Source: Methylococcaceae bacterium
GTDB taxonomy: Bacteria; Pseudomonadota; Gammaproteobacteria; Methylococcales; Methylomonadaceae
Assembly (NCBI GenBank): GCA_013138855.1
Contig: WTBX01000371.1
Coordinates: forward strand, 1 to 14,726
Length of the DNA stretch: 14,726 bases
Direction of reading: 5' to 3'
This document shows positions 13,779 through 14,726 of this stretch, piece after piece. Positions within the stretch are counted from its first letter, which is position 1; each line of letters opens with the position of its first letter. The position numbers and the translations under genes were made by a program. The notes below the pieces were generated by a model. It saw only the letters and a program-made list of their open reading frames with translations. It ran no database searches and was not told the origin of the DNA.

Positions 13779-13940
13779 GTAACTACTCAGCGTACATGGA
13801 GACGCGACTTTTAGTCGCGCACGAGACCTAAAAACATCGTCAAAATCTATAAATTAGACAAATTCAAATAAGCTCGCTTTAAAATACATAGATAAAACTT
13901 CGTGCGCGACTAAAAGTCGCGACTCCGCGTGAGTAGTTAC
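13779..13940. mobile_element. MITE of family E, copy 2, with exact 8-bp target duplication
   Basis: 162 bp with inverted ends GTAACTACTCAG and GTAACTACTCACG, each followed by a palindrome with GCGACTTTTAGTCGC. Exact direct repeats GATTATTT flank it (13771-13778 and 13941-13948). It is homologous along its whole length to 1079-1238 in the same orientation. GTAA ends with 8-bp duplications again suggest IS66-type mobilisation. It lies just upstream of the superinfection-immunity-like gene, whose Shine-Dalgarno begins about 20 bp after it, so any promoter for that gene lies within or beyond the element. Confidence 0.92.
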
Positions 13941-13974
13941 GATTATTTAACCATTATGGTGGAGAGATTAAGCT

Positions 13975-14319
13975 ATGTCCAATTTGATAATAAATATTCT
14001 GGATTCAAATAAAGAATTAACTGAACTTATCATCTCTTTGCTTCAAAAAAAAGATGTGACTATTGTCATTCTATTCGTGTTAATTTTTTTCTTGCCCTCT
14101 CTAATTATTCTTTTCGGTAATAAATATAACCTCAAATCTGTTGTAATCTGTAATTTACTTTTAGGATTTAACCCCATAAGCTGGCTAATTATTTTAATAT
14201 GGGCTATTAACTCTAAAACAAATAAAACACACAAAGATATTGCCCAAGTATGTAGACATTGCAAAGAACTCATTAGACCCGCTGCAACTGTATGTCATCA
14301 TTGTCATCAAACTTTATAA
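13975..14319 (+). CDS. Superinfection-immunity-like small membrane protein with C-terminal zinc ribbon
   Basis: 114 residues; the ATG has GGAGAG 8 bases upstream. Two hydrophobic segments, about 28-48 (ending FFLPSLIILFG) and 55-78 (LLLGFNPISWLIILIWAI), match the compact two-helix pattern of the superinfection immunity family, named after phage T4 Imm, which blocks DNA entry of later phages. A soluble tail follows with C93, C96, C107 and C110 (CRHC and CHHC), a zinc-ribbon-like module. Homologues are common in bacterial chromosomes and their role is mostly untested; an anti-phage role here is inference. panC starts 23 bp downstream without an obvious terminator, so the two may be cotranscribed. 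Confidence 0.75.
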   Translation: MSNLIINILDSNKELTELIISLLQKKDVTIVILFVLIFFLPSLIILFGNKYNLKSVVICNLLLGFNPISWLIILIWAINSKTNKTHKDIAQVCRHCKELIRPAATVCHHCHQTL

Positions 14320-14342
14320 TTAACATTTTATATTTCTGCTAA

Positions 14343-14726
14343 ATGAAATCCATTAATTCAATTCAAGAACTTCAATCAACCATTAAAAACTGGAAACAAC
14401 AAGGCTTAACGACTGCTTTTGTCCCTACAATGGGAAATTTACACGCAGGTCATTTAGAACTGGTAAAAGCTGCAAAACAAAACGCGGATAAAGTCGTTGT
14501 GAGTATCTTTGTAAATCCAACCCAATTTGGTGAAGGTGAAGATTTTGAATCTTATCCACGCACAGAACAGCAAGACTCAGAAGCATTAGCGGCTCACAAG
14601 GTCGATGTTTTATTTTTACCACCTGTAAAAGAAATTTATTATCCTAATGCTAAAACTATCATTACTGTTTCAGGTGTTTCCGACTTACATTGTGGCGCAA
14701 GCCGAAAAGGACATTTTGCAGGAGTA
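14343..14726 (+). CDS. panC: Pantoate--beta-alanine ligase (pantothenate synthetase), N-terminal part
   Basis: The first 128 residues; the gene continues beyond the window. It joins pantoate and beta-alanine using ATP, the last step of pantothenate (vitamin B5, CoA precursor) synthesis, in the cytoplasm. Family motifs are FVPTMGNLHAGH with H34 and H37 of the HxGH nucleotide-binding signature, VVVSIFVNPTQF, FESYPRT, VDVLFLPPVKEIYY, and CGASRKGHFAGV at the window end. The ATG at 14343 aligns with the E. coli start, but no good Shine-Dalgarno is visible. It follows the superinfection-immunity-like gene by 23 bp; panB is not upstream. Confidence 0.97.
   Translation, partial: MKSINSIQELQSTIKNWKQQGLTTAFVPTMGNLHAGHLELVKAAKQNADKVVVSIFVNPTQFGEGEDFESYPRTEQQDSEALAAHKVDVLFLPPVKEIYYPNAKTIITVSGVSDLHCGASRKGHFAGV

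Overview
The window is a 14.7 kb piece of an AT-rich gammaproteobacterial chromosome. This is inferred from a 693-residue RecG, a chorismate lyase (UbiC, ubiquinone pathway), an E. coli-like tmRNA with an ANDENY-type tag, TonB/AraC-type metal acquisition genes and PanC. The many short hairpin repeats fit a Thiotrichales or Methylococcales relative, but the genus cannot be fixed from this sequence.

Layout. 1-1034: two VapC toxin genes point tail to tail. The first is cut by the window edge; the second is the distal gene of a vapBC pair whose promoter overlaps a 24-bp palindrome. 1079-1728: a 160-bp MITE, then tmRNA (ssrA, minus strand) with its promoter and terminator. 1743-3430: a double zinc-ribbon protein, a secreted 132-residue protein of unknown function and a NUDIX protein. 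3529-6176: recG followed after 2 bp by ubiC. 6177-6894: about 720 bp without a gene, filled by a nested inverted-repeat cluster. 6895-11967: an acquisition-type locus with an exported amidohydrolase carrying a histidine-rich loop, a TonB-dependent receptor, a Fur-box-like site and a divergent PchR-like AraC regulator. 11999-13660: a repeat with a 33-bp palindrome, then a lipoprotein with a permuted NlpC/P60 (YiiX-like) domain. 13691-14726: E-type repeats, a superinfection-immunity-like membrane protein with an added zinc ribbon, and the 5' part of panC.

The core genes are ordinary housekeeping functions. The unusual content is in the intergenic DNA. At least two MITE families (D, 103 bp; E, about 160 bp) have GTAA-type inverted ends and 8-bp target duplications readable in the sequence, which are IS66-family hallmarks; no transposase is present here. 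D2 interrupts an older inverted-repeat cluster, giving a relative order of insertion. Two 49-nt hairpins in that cluster differ in stem sequence but keep full pairing through compensatory changes. Among genes, the most interesting are the His-rich amidohydrolase beside the putatively Fur-linked receptor, and the zinc-ribbon superinfection-immunity protein.
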